The notes: generated by a model not told the origin, from the letters alone. A stretch of 63,867 nt of DNA from Selenomonas sp. AE3005 (GCF_000686945.1 NZ_JMME01000017.1:1-63867), one strand, 5' to 3'. Positions 51,052-60,967 are shown, numbered from the stretch's first letter. Made by a program: numbers and translations.

Positions 51052-52188
51052 TTATTCACCTTCTGCCGTGAAAGCCTCGTCACTTTCGACTTCCACTTCG
51101 TTCATGTTTTCGTCCAGTTCTTCGTCAGCAGCCTGAGTTTCACTCTTGATATCGATTTTCCAGCCGGTGAGCTTAGCTGCCAGACGGGCATTCTGGCCTT
51201 CCTTACCGATGGCCAGGGACAGCTGATAGTCAGGCACCACTACGCGGGAAACCTTTTCGGCCTCATTTACGGCTACGGAAACAACCTTCGCCGGGCTAAG
51301 AGCATTGGCAATGAACTTAGCCGGGTCCTCGCTCCATTTCACGATATCAATCTTTTCGCTGCCGAGCTCATCAACGATGGCCTGTACACGCATGCCGCGG
51401 TAACCAACGCAGGAACCAACCGGGTCAACGGATTCGTCCTTGGACCAAACGGCAATCTTCGAGCGATTGCCCGGTTCACGGGCTACGGACTTAATTTCCA
51501 CGATACCTTCCTGAATTTCCGGTACTTCGAGTTCAAAGAGGCGTTTTAACAGGCCCGGGTGCGTACGGGATACCACAACCTGCGGTCCCTTGTTGGTCTT
51601 TTTTACTTCCACAATATACGCCTTAATGCGGTCACCATGCGCATAAGTTTCCGTAGGAATCTGTTCCGTCGGCGTCAGCACAGCCTCGGTCTTGCCCAGG
51701 TCGATGAATACATTGCGGTTTTCCACACGCTGTACCAGGCCGGTGAGGATATCGCTTTCACGGCTCTGAAACTCCTCGTAAATCATGCCGCGCTCAGCCT
51801 CACGAATGCGCTGCACCACTACCTGCTTAGCCGTCTGCGCAGCCACACGGCCGAAATTAGCCGGCGTCACTTCGATTTCGATAACGTCACCGACCACATA
51901 GTCCGGACGAATGGTCCGTGCCTGTGCCAGGGAAATTTCCGTAATATCGTCAGCAGCGTCTTCCACTACAGTTTTGATAGCGTACACATGATAGGTACCA
52001 GTGTCACGGGACAAGGTAACGCGGACATTCTGTGCCGAGCCGAAATTACGCTTATAAGCCGTAATCAGGGCTGCCTCAATGGCCTCAAATAAAAATTCCT
52101 CATCAATGCTGCGCTCACGGCTCAATTCGCGCAGGGTTTCCAGAAACTCCTGTCCGTTGTCCTTCGCTTTCGTTGTTCTTCTTGCCAA
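51052..52188 (-). CDS. nusA: transcription termination/antitermination factor NusA
   Basis: 378 residues. N-terminal RNAP-binding domain ([20 protein letters not shown]), S1 domain ([20 protein letters not shown]-type region), KH1/KH2 with [20 protein letters not shown] and [20 protein letters not shown]. Acidic tail [17 protein letters not shown]. No C-terminal AR repeats, as in other Firmicutes. Confidence 0.96.
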   Translation of the reverse strand: MARRTTKAKDNGQEFLETLRELSRERSIDEEFLFEAIEAALITAYKRNFGSAQNVRVTLSRDTGTYHVYAIKTVVEDAADDITEISLAQARTIRPDYVVGDVIEIEVTPANFGRVAAQTAKQVVVQRIREAERGMIYEEFQSRESDILTGLVQRVENRNVFIDLGKTEAVLTPTEQIPTETYAHGDRIKAYIVEVKKTNKGPQVVVSRTHPGLLKRLFELEVPEIQEGIVEIKSVAREPGNRSKIAVWSKDESVDPVGSCVGYRGMRVQAIVDELGSEKIDIVKWSEDPAKFIANALSPAKVVSVAVNEAEKVSRVVVPDYQLSLAIGKEGQNARLAAKLTGWKIDIKSETQAADEELDENMNEVEVESDEAFTAEGE

Positions 52189-52208
52189 AATTTTTATCCT
52201 CCAATATT

Positions 52209-52664
52209 TTAAAAATCAATATGCAGACGAATCTGAGCTGCCTTGCTCAATTCGATGGTCAGCTCATCATCCAGGGTAATCTTCTCACCGTCAAAGGCCG
52301 TGAGCACACCCGTAAGATTCTTTTTGCCATCCAAAGGTGCATAGAGAGTCACATCCACAGCCTTGCCCTGCTCCCGGACCAAATCCCGGGGCTTTCTGAG
52401 CACGCGGTCAATGCCCGGCGAAGATACCTCCAGTATATAAGCGTCAGGAATCACATCTTTTTCATCCAGCACAGCCTCCAGCCGTTCGCTGAGTTCCTGA
52501 CAATCTTCGATATCTATGCCGCCTTCTTTATCGATGTAGACACGCAAATACCAATCAGTATGTTCCTTCACATACTCCACATCCACCAGTTCAATGACGT
52601 CCTGGCCGGTGAGCAGCTCTGCCACCATGGATTCTACAGCTGCCTCAATATCCTTCGCTGCCAT
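52209..52664 (-). CDS. rimP: ribosome maturation factor RimP
   Basis: 151 residues. VESMVAELLTGQDVIELVDV, WYLRVYIDKEGGIDIEDCQE, YILEVSSPGIDRVLRKPRDL and the SH3-like C-terminal part. First gene of the operon running to ribF. GGGAGG ribosome site. Confidence 0.95.
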   Translation of the reverse strand: MAAKDIEAAVESMVAELLTGQDVIELVDVEYVKEHTDWYLRVYIDKEGGIDIEDCQELSERLEAVLDEKDVIPDAYILEVSSPGIDRVLRKPRDLVREQGKAVDVTLYAPLDGKKNLTGVLTAFDGEKITLDDELTIELSKAAQIRLHIDF

Positions 52665-52706
52665 ACATCCACCTCCCTATACACATTGTATTCCAAACAT
52701 AAGACT

Positions 52707-52732
52707 AAAGAGTGGGTTCGCACCCACTCTTT
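52707..52732. terminator. hairpin terminator after the LuxR gene
   Basis: AAAGAGTGGGT-TCGC-ACCCACTCTTT; a perfect 11-bp stem with a tetraloop and short T tracts on both sides, between the luxR-type stop and rimP. Confidence 0.7.
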
Positions 52733-52815
52733 AACATAAGAATACTTAAATTAACTATCTAAGTTTACCACGTTTCAGCCTGCATGTAAAGGCTTTCTGT
52801 ACCCGTATTTCACAA

Positions 52816-53604
52816 TCAGATGAAATTTTGTACAGCTTTTTCCATCACACAGCGATGAAAAATCTCACTGCGGCTGGAAACGTCCATCTTCTTGGCAATG
52901 GCCGTCACGTGTTTTTTCACCGTGGCCTCAGCACAAATCAGCTTATCGGCAATCTGCTTGTTGGACATTCCCCGGCAAATAAGGCCGGTTATCTGACGCT
53001 CCCTGTCGGTCAGGCCAAAGTTTTCCTTAAGAATCTGCTTGGCCCGGCGCCCTTCCTCATTCTGCGGATGATATTTATACATCGCCCGGGTGATTATCGG
53101 TTCGAGCAGACGCAGGCGGAATAATTCCTTTTCCTCGAAGTTGCCACGTTCCTTGCGGCGCAACAACCAGAACTTCCCCACCAGTATACCGTCATGCACT
53201 AAAAAAATCTTGCAGGCGTAGCTCATGCCCAATTCATCGTGAACCATGCGACCGATTTCAGTCTGGGTAAAAAAAGCATCATTAAACATATCGGAATCGC
53301 GGAATATCAGCGATTTTTTCTGCCACTCCAGGGAATTGTAAGCACTAGACTTATGCGCCAGCTCAGCAGCCCGTAACAAAGTCTGAACAGAAGGTACAAC
53401 ATCGGCGTTTTTATAAGCCATAGGCTCCAGGCAATGCTTGGCATCAGGGTCATTCTTTACCACATAAGACACGCCACAGTCAAAGGGCGCAATCTCACTG
53501 AGCACTTCAAAGACCGTATGCCGCAGGTCTTCCACCGATGCGGTAATTATCCGCGTCAGTCCCTCGGTCATCTGCCAGCATTCCTGTTCATTCAATTGAA
53601 GCAT
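52816..53604 (-). CDS. LuxR-family HTH transcriptional regulator
   Basis: 262 residues. The C-terminal LuxR HTH reads GLTDRERQITGLICRGMSNK and QIADKLICAEATVKKHVTAI. The N-terminal 190 residues look GAF/autoinducer-like with no conserved receiver Asp motif, so it is not a typical response regulator. KSLIFRDSDMFNDAFFTQTE resembles a group of Firmicute regulators with unknown ligands. It lies directly downstream of the sRNA-B gene. Confidence 0.85.
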   Translation of the reverse strand: MLQLNEQECWQMTEGLTRIITASVEDLRHTVFEVLSEIAPFDCGVSYVVKNDPDAKHCLEPMAYKNADVVPSVQTLLRAAELAHKSSAYNSLEWQKKSLIFRDSDMFNDAFFTQTEIGRMVHDELGMSYACKIFLVHDGILVGKFWLLRRKERGNFEEKELFRLRLLEPIITRAMYKYHPQNEEGRRAKQILKENFGLTDRERQITGLICRGMSNKQIADKLICAEATVKKHVTAIAKKMDVSSRSEIFHRCVMEKAVQNFI

Positions 53605-53650
53605 AACTTCCTGCCTTTCTAAATGGAATCAATCCCATTTAGTATACGCC

Positions 53651-53758
53651 AAAAGCGCAGGACATGCAAGACCTGCGCTTTTCAAAAATATATAATTCCA
53701 CTACCTGCAAGGCTTCCCCATTCTTGAAGGCTATATATCATCACTTCCCCAAGTGACA
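53651..53758 (-). ncRNA. putative sRNA, copy B of a two-copy family
   Basis: Minus-strand transcript from about 53758. Hairpin 1 is TCACTT-GGGG-AAGTGA. Hairpin 2 is CCTTCAA...TTGCAGG enclosing ATGGGGAAG. The terminator is AAAAGCGCAGG...CCTGCGCTTTT (53651-53682). The first 16 bases, CCATGTCACTTGGGGA, and both stems equal copy A at 16473-16580, and the overall length matches. Differences fall in loops, the spacer and the terminator loop. No shared ORF. Its promoter is better than that of copy A. Confidence 0.65.
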
Positions 53759-53764
53759 TGGTCT

Positions 53765-53840
53765 ATTATAAGCATAGCAAAGTGATGATACAATTACCCA
53801 AAAGTAGAAACTTTCCCGAGACCTACCACGAAAGTAGTAG
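53765..53840 (-). promoter_or_regulatory. sRNA-B promoter and conserved upstream inverted repeat
   Basis: Minus-strand TTGTAT (53788-53793), 17-bp spacer, TATAAT (53765-53770). Upstream, CTACCACGAAAGTAGTAG (plus reading, 53823-53840) is an inverted repeat 53 bp from the -10. It matches the repeat in front of copy A in sequence and spacing. Confidence 0.6.
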
Positions 53841-53842
53841 TT

Positions 53843-54721
53843 TTAGCGGACTTTATCGGCTGCTGCCGCCAGTTCCTGCAGCTCTTCGCCAGTAAATTCG
53901 TATTTCTCATTACAGAAATGACAGGAAACCTCGGCCTTGCCATCAGCCACCAGACTGTCCAAATCTTCCTTGCCCAGGCTGATGAGCACGTTAAAGAGCA
54001 TTTCCTTGGAGCAATGGCACTTAAACGCCAGTTCCGTTTCCGACATATAGTTGATGTCAAAGCCCTGCAGCATTTCCGCAATGATGTCCTTGGCAGTATA
54101 GCCATTTTCCACCATGTGCGAAACAGAATTCACCTTCTGCAGGTTGGCCTCGAGTTTCGAGATACATTCTTCCGTAGCATCCGGCAGTGGCTGAATGAAG
54201 AAACCGCCTGCCCCAATGCACTTAAAGTCCGGATTAACCAGAACCCCCAGGCCAATACTCGACGGCGTCTGCTCAGAAACATAGAGATACTTCGTCAGGT
54301 CATCGGCGATTTCACCATCAGTGATTTCACAGCTGCCGGTTATGGGATTTCTAAGCCCTGTAAAGCGCGTTACGGATACCGTACCATTCGTACCTACACC
54401 GCCGCCCACATCAATCTTGCCCTTGTCATTGAGCGGCAGGTTCACATGCGGATTTCCCACATAGCCGCGCACATAGCCTTCCGGCGTAGCGTCAGCGGTC
54501 ACAATGCCCAAGGGGCCGCCGCCGGCAAATTTTACCGTGAGCGCCTCCTTATTTTTAAGGTTAGCGGCGAGCAAAAGCGCTCCCGTCATCGTGCGCCCGA
54601 GGGCTGCTGCTGCCACCGGATAGCAGTCATGACGGCGGATAGCCTCATTTACCAAATCCGTGGTCACGGCCGCATAAATGCGTACACCATCGGCCGTGGC
54701 TTTTACTAAATGGTCTTTCAT
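53843..54721 (-). CDS. hslO: redox-regulated chaperone Hsp33
   Basis: 292 residues. VKATADGVRIYAAVTTDLVN, ALGRTMTGALLLAANLKNKE, GGGVGTNGTVSVTRFTGLRN. The C-terminal zinc/redox switch has ELAFKCHCSKEMLFNVLISL (CxC) and AEVSCHFCNEKYEFTGEEL (CxxC). Oxidation releases zinc and turns on the chaperone. Relevant for an anaerobe meeting oxygen. Confidence 0.96.
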   Translation of the reverse strand: MKDHLVKATADGVRIYAAVTTDLVNEAIRRHDCYPVAAAALGRTMTGALLLAANLKNKEALTVKFAGGGPLGIVTADATPEGYVRGYVGNPHVNLPLNDKGKIDVGGGVGTNGTVSVTRFTGLRNPITGSCEITDGEIADDLTKYLYVSEQTPSSIGLGVLVNPDFKCIGAGGFFIQPLPDATEECISKLEANLQKVNSVSHMVENGYTAKDIIAEMLQGFDINYMSETELAFKCHCSKEMLFNVLISLGKEDLDSLVADGKAEVSCHFCNEKYEFTGEELQELAAAADKVR

Positions 54722-54774
54722 TACATCTTTCTCCTCAATAATAAAGGCCCTCCCCTGCGAGGAAGGCCTGCTTG

Positions 54775-55335
54775 TTAATCAAACGTATAAGTTGCCAGAA
54801 CTTCGTCCGTATCAATATCATAAATCGAAATCGTCTTTTTGTCCAGCACCGCAAAGGTGTTGCGCTTGTCCTCACGTTTGGACAGCGCCGCAGAACCCGG
54901 ATTTAAAAAGACGGTATTACCACGCTTTTCCAGCACCGTGGTATGGATATGACCGCTGATAAAGAGGTCGGCCTTTAAGTGTGCCGCCAGTTTATCCTTT
55001 TCCGCGTCCGTCATGACAGCGTCACCATGCGTGACGATAATGCGAATCCCCTCGGCCACTACATAGGCATAAGGTGCCTCAATGGGCAGCTCTAAGCAGC
55101 TGGCATCCACAGAAGAATCGCAGTTGCCCTTGGCAATGATGACCGGCACCGGGCAGTTGTTGATTTTCTCCACAAGACCGGCCGGATTATAGTCGGCCTT
55201 CATCGGGTTACGCGGCCCATGATAGAGCACATCACCGGCATGAAGAATCATATCCGCATCATGGAACTGCTTGTCAAAAGCTGTCTGCCATGCGCCTTCA
55301 TGGCCATGCGTATCGCTGATAATGCCAATTTTCAT
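54775..55335 (-). CDS. YfcE-type metallophosphodiesterase
   Basis: 186 residues. MKIGIISDTHGHEGAWQTAF (DxH), MILHAGDVLYHGP (GDxxYHGP), VIIAKGNCDSSVD (GNCD), IIVTHGDAVM and DLFISGHIHTTVLEKRGNTV (GHTH-like GHIH), then LNPGSAALSKR. Binuclear metal phosphoesterase of the YfcE/MJ0936 family; natural substrate unsettled. It lies 24 nt after ribH and could be the tail of the rib operon. Confidence 0.9.
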   Translation of the reverse strand: MKIGIISDTHGHEGAWQTAFDKQFHDADMILHAGDVLYHGPRNPMKADYNPAGLVEKINNCPVPVIIAKGNCDSSVDASCLELPIEAPYAYVVAEGIRIIVTHGDAVMTDAEKDKLAAHLKADLFISGHIHTTVLEKRGNTVFLNPGSAALSKREDKRNTFAVLDKKTISIYDIDTDEVLATYTFD

Positions 55336-55359
55336 TTGCTTTCAGCCTCCTAAATACAC

Positions 55360-55827
55360 TTAGCCGATTTTCTTCAGCAGGTTTGCCATTTCCATAGCGG
55401 CCATAGCAGCATCCGTCCCCTTGTTGCCAGCCTTCGTGCCTGCGCGTTCCACAGCCTGCTCGATATTTTCCGTGGTCACCACGCCAAAGATAGTCGGTAC
55501 GCCCGTCTGCATGCCAACCTGGGCAACGCCCTTGGAAACCTCGTTGCAGACATAGTCATAATGCGTCGTCGAACCACGGATAACAGCCCCCAAGGCGATA
55601 ACGGCGTCATACTTGCCGGATTCAGCCATTTTCTTGGCCACCACGGGAATCTCGAAAGCACCCGGCACCCAGGCTACATCAATATCCTCGTCCTTAGCCT
55701 CATGACGGTGCAAAGCGTCCAGCGCGCCGCCTAAGAGCTTACTCGTGATGAATTCGTTAAAACGGGCTACTACGATACCCACCTTCATATCTTTTGCGGT
55801 AATAAAACCTTCAATAATATTTGCCAT
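55360..55827 (-). CDS. ribH: 6,7-dimethyl-8-ribityllumazine synthase
   Basis: 155 residues from ATG 55827, which has GGGAGG 8 nt upstream (an ATG 6 nt earlier is too close). [80 protein letters not shown] with NKG. Penultimate riboflavin step. Confidence 0.96.
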   Translation of the reverse strand: MANIIEGFITAKDMKVGIVVARFNEFITSKLLGGALDALHRHEAKDEDIDVAWVPGAFEIPVVAKKMAESGKYDAVIALGAVIRGSTTHYDYVCNEVSKGVAQVGMQTGVPTIFGVVTTENIEQAVERAGTKAGNKGTDAAMAAMEMANLLKKIG

Positions 55828-55852
55828 TGTCATTTCCTCCCGTATACATATA

Positions 55853-57064
55853 TTATTTTAAAGTGTCATCATTTAAAAGATGGCCCATCTTCGTCTTTTT
55901 AATGGTCAGATACTTCTTGTCAAACTTGTTGGCATGAATCATCAGCGGCACACGCTCCGTGATGGTCAGGCCGTAACCTTCAAGGCCTGCACGCTTAGCC
56001 GGATTGTTGGTCATCAGGCGGATACTAGTCAGGCCCAAATCCGCAAGAATCTGTGCGCCGATACCATAGTCGCGCAAATCCGGGGCAAAGCCCAGTTCAA
56101 CATTGGCCTCTACCGTATCGCGGCCGTTGTCCTGCAGGGCATAAGCGCGCATTTTGTTGGCCAGGCCAATGCCGCGGCCTTCCTGGCGCATATAGAGCAC
56201 TACGCCCTCGCCAGCCGCCTCAATCTTCTGCAGCGCCGCCTGCAGCTGATCGCCGCAGTCACAACGCAGGGAACCAAGCGCATCACCCGTCAGGCATTCG
56301 GAATGTACACGCACGAGCACGTCCTTCTTACCTTCCACATCGCCCTTGACAATAGCCAGATGGCACTTGCCATCGAGCTTGCTCTCGTAGGACTTAATGC
56401 GGAAATGGCCGAACTTGCTCGGAAAATCCACATCAGCTACCTTCTGCACGAAAGATTCCGTACGCTTACGGTATTCAATAAGAGATTTTACCGTAATCAT
56501 GTGGAGATTGTGTTCCTTGGCAAACTCAATGAGTTTCGGCGTGCGCATCATGTGGCCGTCATCATCCATGATTTCACAGCAAAGACCTGCGGGATAAAAA
56601 CCGGCCAGGCGTGCCAAATCCGTGGTCGTTTCCGTATGTCCAGCCCGGCGCAGTACGCCGCCCTCTACCGAACGCAGGGGGAATACATGGCCCGGACGGC
56701 GGAAACTCGACGCCTTGGCCTTGGGGTCCAAGAGCAGACGGATGGTCTGGCAGCGTTCATAAGCAGAAATACCTGTTTCCGTATCAAAAGCGTCAATCGA
56801 TACCGTGAACGCCGTTTCGTGATTATCCGTATTATTTACCACCATCTGACCGATATTGAGCTCGTCAAGACGCTTGCCATCAATCGGCGTGCAAATAAGG
56901 CCTTTGGCATAAGTTGCCATGAAGTTAATGTCTTCCGGCGTAACCGTAGCCGCAGCGACAATCAAATCGCCTTCGTTTTCGCGGTCCTCATCATCGACCA
57001 CGACGACCATCTTACCATTTTTTATATCTTCGATTGCCTGTTCAACCGTTGCAAAATCTGACAT
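55853..57064 (-). CDS. ribBA: bifunctional DHBP synthase / GTP cyclohydrolase II
   Basis: 403 residues. The RibB half (1-200) has [55 protein letters not shown]-like (RRPGHVFPL) and [16 protein letters not shown]. The RibA half (205-403) has [20 protein letters not shown] zinc Cys set and [34 protein letters not shown]. Supplies both precursors of lumazine. Confidence 0.97.
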   Translation of the reverse strand: MSDFATVEQAIEDIKNGKMVVVVDDEDRENEGDLIVAAATVTPEDINFMATYAKGLICTPIDGKRLDELNIGQMVVNNTDNHETAFTVSIDAFDTETGISAYERCQTIRLLLDPKAKASSFRRPGHVFPLRSVEGGVLRRAGHTETTTDLARLAGFYPAGLCCEIMDDDGHMMRTPKLIEFAKEHNLHMITVKSLIEYRKRTESFVQKVADVDFPSKFGHFRIKSYESKLDGKCHLAIVKGDVEGKKDVLVRVHSECLTGDALGSLRCDCGDQLQAALQKIEAAGEGVVLYMRQEGRGIGLANKMRAYALQDNGRDTVEANVELGFAPDLRDYGIGAQILADLGLTSIRLMTNNPAKRAGLEGYGLTITERVPLMIHANKFDKKYLTIKKTKMGHLLNDDTLK

Positions 57065-57079
57065 ATTATATCTCCTTGC

Positions 57080-57721
57080 TTAAAATCCGTTTTCCCTCAA
57101 AAAATCAAGGGTCATATTGCTTTGTGTCTTGGCTGGCGCGGAACTGCTGCCTTTGAGCATTTTTTCCACATACTTGCCCAGCACATCCGTTTCAATATTG
57201 ATGGGACTGCCCGTCTTTTTACTGCCCAGATTCGTGACTTCCCGGGTATGCGGAATCAGGCTGACAGTAAAATCGCTGTCCGTCACCTTGGCCACCGTCA
57301 GGCTGATGCCGTCCAGTGCCACAGAACCTTTCTCGACGATATAGCGTAAAAGACTGCTGTCTGCGCTCACCGTCATCAAAATGGCATTGCCTTCATCGGC
57401 AAATTTGATAATCTCGCCGGTACCGTCAATATGGCCGCTGACGATGTGACCGCCCAGGCGGCTGGCCAGTGTCAATGCCCGTTCCAAATTCACGGGGCTG
57501 CCCTTTTTGAGTTCCGCCAGTGATGTGCGGCGCACTGTTTCCGGCATTACATCGGCCGTGAAACCTGACTTGTCAAAATGCGTGACCGTTAGACATACGC
57601 CGTTGACCGCAATGCTGTCGCCCAACTGCACATCTTCAATTACCTTCGCGCAGTTAATGACAAGACTGCCGCCACCGATACGGGCAACCTGCCCCACCTC
57701 TTCAATTATGCCTGTAAACAA
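57080..57721 (-). CDS. ribE: riboflavin synthase alpha chain
   Basis: 213 residues with two lumazine-binding repeats. N-terminal [20 protein letters not shown] and [20 protein letters not shown]. The second barrel has [20 protein letters not shown] and [20 protein letters not shown] with HTREVTNLG. Catalyses the final dismutation to riboflavin. C-terminal extension after LGKYVEKML is Ser/Ala-rich. Confidence 0.95.
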   Translation of the reverse strand: MFTGIIEEVGQVARIGGGSLVINCAKVIEDVQLGDSIAVNGVCLTVTHFDKSGFTADVMPETVRRTSLAELKKGSPVNLERALTLASRLGGHIVSGHIDGTGEIIKFADEGNAILMTVSADSSLLRYIVEKGSVALDGISLTVAKVTDSDFTVSLIPHTREVTNLGSKKTGSPINIETDVLGKYVEKMLKGSSSAPAKTQSNMTLDFLRENGF

Positions 57722-57725
57722 TCGC

Positions 57726-58820
57726 TCACCGCCCTTTTACATAACCGGTCAGCAAAATATCCTGGCCGATAGTTTCTACCGTAGTGCGTTCAAGCTCTAC
57801 CGACTCCGTAAGTTCGGCAAAACCTGCGCCCTCGACCGGTGTCAACGCCTCCCGGCCGCCAATGAGTTTCGGCGCAATAAAAGCATGAACCTTGTCCACC
57901 AGTCCGGCTTTAAGCAGGGAAAAATTCACCTGTCCGCCGCCTTCGACAAACACCGAACAAATTTCCATTTCGCCAAGCTTGCGCATAAGCAAATCCATAT
58001 CCACCTGTTCGCCGTCACCGGCAACCATAATGGCTACACCCTTATCCTTAAGCGCCTGCACACGCTCCTGCGGTGCCTTGGCCGTCACTGCAATGATGGT
58101 CAAAGCCGCGCCATCTGTCACCAGGTTAGCGTCAAGCGGCGTACGGGCCTTACTGTCCACGACGATGCGTACAGGATTTTTGCCCTGCCCGTCCGGCAGA
58201 CGCGCCGTAAGGCTCGGATTATCCGCCAGCACCGTGCCAATGCCCACCATGATACCATCATAGGTATCCCGATACTCATGGACACGCTGCCTTGCCGCCT
58301 CACCGGTAATCCACTGGGATTTTCCGGTATGCGTGGCAATCTTGCCGTCAAGACTCATGGCTGTTTTGAGCACCACAAAGGGCTTTTGGGTGGCTATCCA
58401 TTTCAGGAATACCTCATTTAGTGCACGGGCCTCCTCTTCCAAGACGCCACAGCGCACCTCAATGCCGGCCCGTTCCAGAATGGCTATACCCTTGCCGGCC
58501 ACCTTGGGATTGGGGTCACCCATGCCGATGACCACGCGCTTAATCCCGGCTTTGACAACCGCCTCAGCACAAGGGCCGGTACGGCCATAATGCGAGCAGG
58601 GTTCCAGCGTCACATAGAGCGTAGCACCTTTTGCCAGGTTCCCGGCCATATTCAGCGCGTGAATCTCAGCATGGGGCGTACCAGCCTTACGGTGCCAGCC
58701 GGCACCAACTATGCGCCCCTCCCGGACAATCACCGCTCCCACCAAGGGATTAGGCGACGTCCGGCCGGCAGCATTACGAGCCAGCCGCAAAGCCTCCTGC
58801 ATAAATTCTTCATCCTGCAA
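57726..58820 (-). CDS. ribD: bifunctional pyrimidine deaminase / reductase RibD
   Basis: 364 residues from TTG 58820, with GAGG 8 nt upstream; the frame is open 35 codons further into the riboswitch expression platform. Deaminase: TSPNPLVGAVIVREGRIVGA, GTPHAEIHALNMAG (HAE) and VTLEPCSHYGRTGPCAEAVV (PCxxxxxxxxC). Reductase: VVLKTAMSLDGKIATHTGKS, ARLPDGQGKNPVRIVVDSK and VFVEGGGQVNFSLLKAGLVD. First gene after the FMN riboswitch. Confidence 0.95.
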   Translation of the reverse strand: MQDEEFMQEALRLARNAAGRTSPNPLVGAVIVREGRIVGAGWHRKAGTPHAEIHALNMAGNLAKGATLYVTLEPCSHYGRTGPCAEAVVKAGIKRVVIGMGDPNPKVAGKGIAILERAGIEVRCGVLEEEARALNEVFLKWIATQKPFVVLKTAMSLDGKIATHTGKSQWITGEAARQRVHEYRDTYDGIMVGIGTVLADNPSLTARLPDGQGKNPVRIVVDSKARTPLDANLVTDGAALTIIAVTAKAPQERVQALKDKGVAIMVAGDGEQVDMDLLMRKLGEMEICSVFVEGGGQVNFSLLKAGLVDKVHAFIAPKLIGGREALTPVEGAGFAELTESVELERTTVETIGQDILLTGYVKGR

Positions 58821-58869
58821 ATTCATCACCTCAAATTCTACGAAATTAAGGTTTGTGAATGAGACCATA

Positions 58870-58912
58870 AGAAAACAAAAAGCCACCGCGAAGATTTTCC
58901 TCACGATGGCTG
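58870..58912 (-). terminator. terminator of the FMN riboswitch
   Basis: AGCCATCGTGAGGA-AAA-TCTTCGCGGTGGCT followed by TTTTTGTTTTC on the minus strand, between the aptamer and ribD. FMN binding is expected to favour it and stop transcription. Confidence 0.85.
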
Positions 58913-58946
58913 CTTTTGCATGCAAAAAACAACATGCCTTTTCTCC

Positions 58947-59047
58947 TCCCGACTATACGGTCGGCTCCGGAATTTCACCGAATCGTGCCTGAACGCTCAG
59001 GCTTGCGGGCTATACCGCCGGTGGGGAACTGCCCCCCGCCTCAAAGA
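58947..59047 (-). promoter_or_regulatory. FMN riboswitch (RFN element)
   Basis: On the minus strand the conserved RFN blocks are all present in order: TTTGAGGCGGGGGGCAGTTC, CCCACCGGCGGTATAGCCCG, then GATTCGGTGAAATTCCGGAG and CCGACCGTATAGTCGG. The variable stem is GCCTGAGCGTTCAGGC. It controls ribD-ribE-ribBA-ribH in response to FMN. The remaining 58821-59093 space is expression platform and leader. Confidence 0.95.
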
Positions 59048-59093
59048 CAAATCTCTGCCCATTATCATAGCATAAACAAGGGCAAAAAGCAAC

Positions 59094-60317
59094 TTATCCA
59101 AAGGTCAGCTGCCCATCGCTGCCAACTGCGCAGGTATCTGTTTTCGACGAATTTCCCAGAGGCACCACACGGTCGATATAGAAACCATCGGGATTGGTCA
59201 TAAACTGCCAGTACCGCTGTTCTGCCGGTGAAACGGCTATCGTATGCATAAACGTGTACGGCAGCGTCCCCACATGCTGCACCTTCCCTTTGGCCACTTT
59301 AAGCACGAGCGTCAGGTGGCTGCCCTCCGGCGTCTGTCCATCAATATAGAGGAAGTTATCCTTGTTCGCCATGTGCACCAGTACCGGCTGCAGCTTGGTC
59401 AGCTGTGCGTCAAAAACATATTTCCGGCCATTAAGGCTGACAGTTACCTTCCCCTCTCCCTGGTCAACCGACAGCACATCACGTTTGTCATTATCCCTGA
59501 GGGAAGTAACCAACGGATAATAAGTGGGGAAAGGCTGGGCGTAAGCGTCTGCCGTTTCCAGATAGGCCTCATTGAAGAGCTGTGGCTGTTCCTTGAACAA
59601 TACTGTAGTTTGCAGCAGACCATCAGCATAGGAGGCAATGCCATAGGGATTAAAGTAAACCGTAACTCCCCGTGGGTCGATAGTCCAGTTAAGCCGTCCC
59701 ATCATGGCCCTGTTGCGTACGGTCTTTTCCATATCAAAGAAACTGGCCTGCGGATATTCCTTCTGCAGCTGGGCAATGATGATATCCGTAAACCTGCCCA
59801 GATCCTTTACGACATGGGAAAGCGCCAGCTCTTCACCTGTCATGGAGTTAAAATTTACCCCCTGCCAGCCGTACATACCATGTGCACCGCCGCCATTCGT
59901 ATATTCCATTTCCAGATAGCTGGTCACATGTTCATCGGCCCGGCGCATGAGCACGTCCAAATCCTGCGCGAAGGGATGATAATAAGCGGGGCTTTCTTCA
60001 CGAAACTGGACAGCCTCGACTTTCATCTGCCTGCGCTGCTTTTCCATGTGTGCCCAGTCAGCTTTAGTCCGCTGTTCAATAGCTTTGCTCAATGCCGGAA
60101 AACGGGCCGTCAGTTCTTTGTCCGCCGCCAGACCGCCCCACCGTTCTTCCAAAATTTCATACTCGCCACGCGCATCCCTGTCCATGTAAGTTTGCTGACG
60201 AATTTGCTTATAAAAACCGCAAATCGCCCGCGGCGCTGCCTCCGCGCAGCTGCCAGCCAACAGGGCCGCAATTACGCCGGCACAAAGGACTCCACGAAGT
60301 TTTACTTTCCTCAGCAC
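59094..60317 (-). CDS. secreted DUF3298/RsiV-like protein
   Basis: 407 residues. Signal peptide MLRKVKLRGVLCAGVIAALL, cleaved around CAEA-AP (the Cys makes a weak lipobox as an alternative). The DUF4163/DUF3298 region shows SYLEMEYTNGGGAHGMYGWQ, GVNFNSMTGEELALSHVVKD and a NPYGIASYADG element (about residues 130-255), as in RsiV and PdaC. The C-terminal 150 residues are beta-rich and unrecognised. Extracytoplasmic; no sigma-factor gene is adjacent. Confidence 0.75.
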   Translation of the reverse strand: MLRKVKLRGVLCAGVIAALLAGSCAEAAPRAICGFYKQIRQQTYMDRDARGEYEILEERWGGLAADKELTARFPALSKAIEQRTKADWAHMEKQRRQMKVEAVQFREESPAYYHPFAQDLDVLMRRADEHVTSYLEMEYTNGGGAHGMYGWQGVNFNSMTGEELALSHVVKDLGRFTDIIIAQLQKEYPQASFFDMEKTVRNRAMMGRLNWTIDPRGVTVYFNPYGIASYADGLLQTTVLFKEQPQLFNEAYLETADAYAQPFPTYYPLVTSLRDNDKRDVLSVDQGEGKVTVSLNGRKYVFDAQLTKLQPVLVHMANKDNFLYIDGQTPEGSHLTLVLKVAKGKVQHVGTLPYTFMHTIAVSPAEQRYWQFMTNPDGFYIDRVVPLGNSSKTDTCAVGSDGQLTFG

Positions 60318-60409
60318 AATATCTCCTCCTTCTAATATTTTTCTGCTCTTACTAACCTACGTCATATTTCTTTACGTGCTTATATTTTTCCTGCTAAAGG
60401 CATTATCTA

Positions 60410-60437
60410 TTTACAAAACACGGCAACCATGTATAAT
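60410..60437 (+). promoter_or_regulatory. promoter of the DUF441 gene
   Basis: TTTACA, 16-bp spacer, TATAAT, 36 bp before the TTG start. Confidence 0.7.
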
Positions 60438-60472
60438 AAGGTCATATCTTCACACAAAGGAGTCTGATGTAA

Positions 60473-60928
60473 TTGTATATCGAATATATCACTCTGGGGG
60501 CAATTTTGCTGCTGAGTCTTGTGGGGCATAACATGACTGTTTTTTATGCCTCTGCCATCGTACTTGGGCTGAAGGTGCTGGGGCTGACGACCATGCTGAA
60601 CGCCCTGGGCTCGCAGGGACTGAACTGGGGTATAATCATCCTGACGGCGGCCATTCTCGTGCCAATTGCCAACGGTACCATCACGATTCACACCATGCTG
60701 GAGGCTTTCCGTACTCATGCGGGGATTATCGCCATCGCTGCCGGACTGTTGGCCGCCGTAGCCGGTGGCAGCGGCGTAGACTTACTAAAAAGCACTCCCG
60801 ACATAATACCGGCACTTATCATCGGTACTATGGCAGGAGTGCTCCTGTTCAACGGTGTGGCCGTGGGCCCGTTAATCGCCGGCGGCCTTACCTATTTTGT
60901 TTTATATCTGGGAAAACTATTTAGCTGA
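60473..60928 (+). CDS. DUF441 (UPF0756) membrane protein
   Basis: 151 residues from TTG 60473 (GGAG about 11 nt upstream). Four to five helices: ITLGAILLLSLVGHNMTVFY, LNWGIIILTAAILVPIANGT, THAGIIAIAAGLLAAVAGGS and GVAVGPLIAGGLTYFVLYLG. Pattern of the DUF441/YtwI family, function unknown. Single gene with its own promoter and terminator. Confidence 0.88.
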   Translation: MYIEYITLGAILLLSLVGHNMTVFYASAIVLGLKVLGLTTMLNALGSQGLNWGIIILTAAILVPIANGTITIHTMLEAFRTHAGIIAIAAGLLAAVAGGSGVDLLKSTPDIIPALIIGTMAGVLLFNGVAVGPLIAGGLTYFVLYLGKLFS

Positions 60929-60938
60929 GTTTTCACCT

Positions 60939-60967
60939 CCCGGTTCAAGCAACCGGGATTTTTTATT
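60939..60967 (+). terminator. terminator of the DUF441 gene
   Basis: CCCGGTT-CAAGC-AACCGGG followed by ATTTTTTATT. It overlaps the last bases of the convergent EF-G-like gene. Confidence 0.85.

Noticed and set aside
55880-57061. 393-codon open frame on the plus strand
   Set aside because: Antisense shadow of ribBA.
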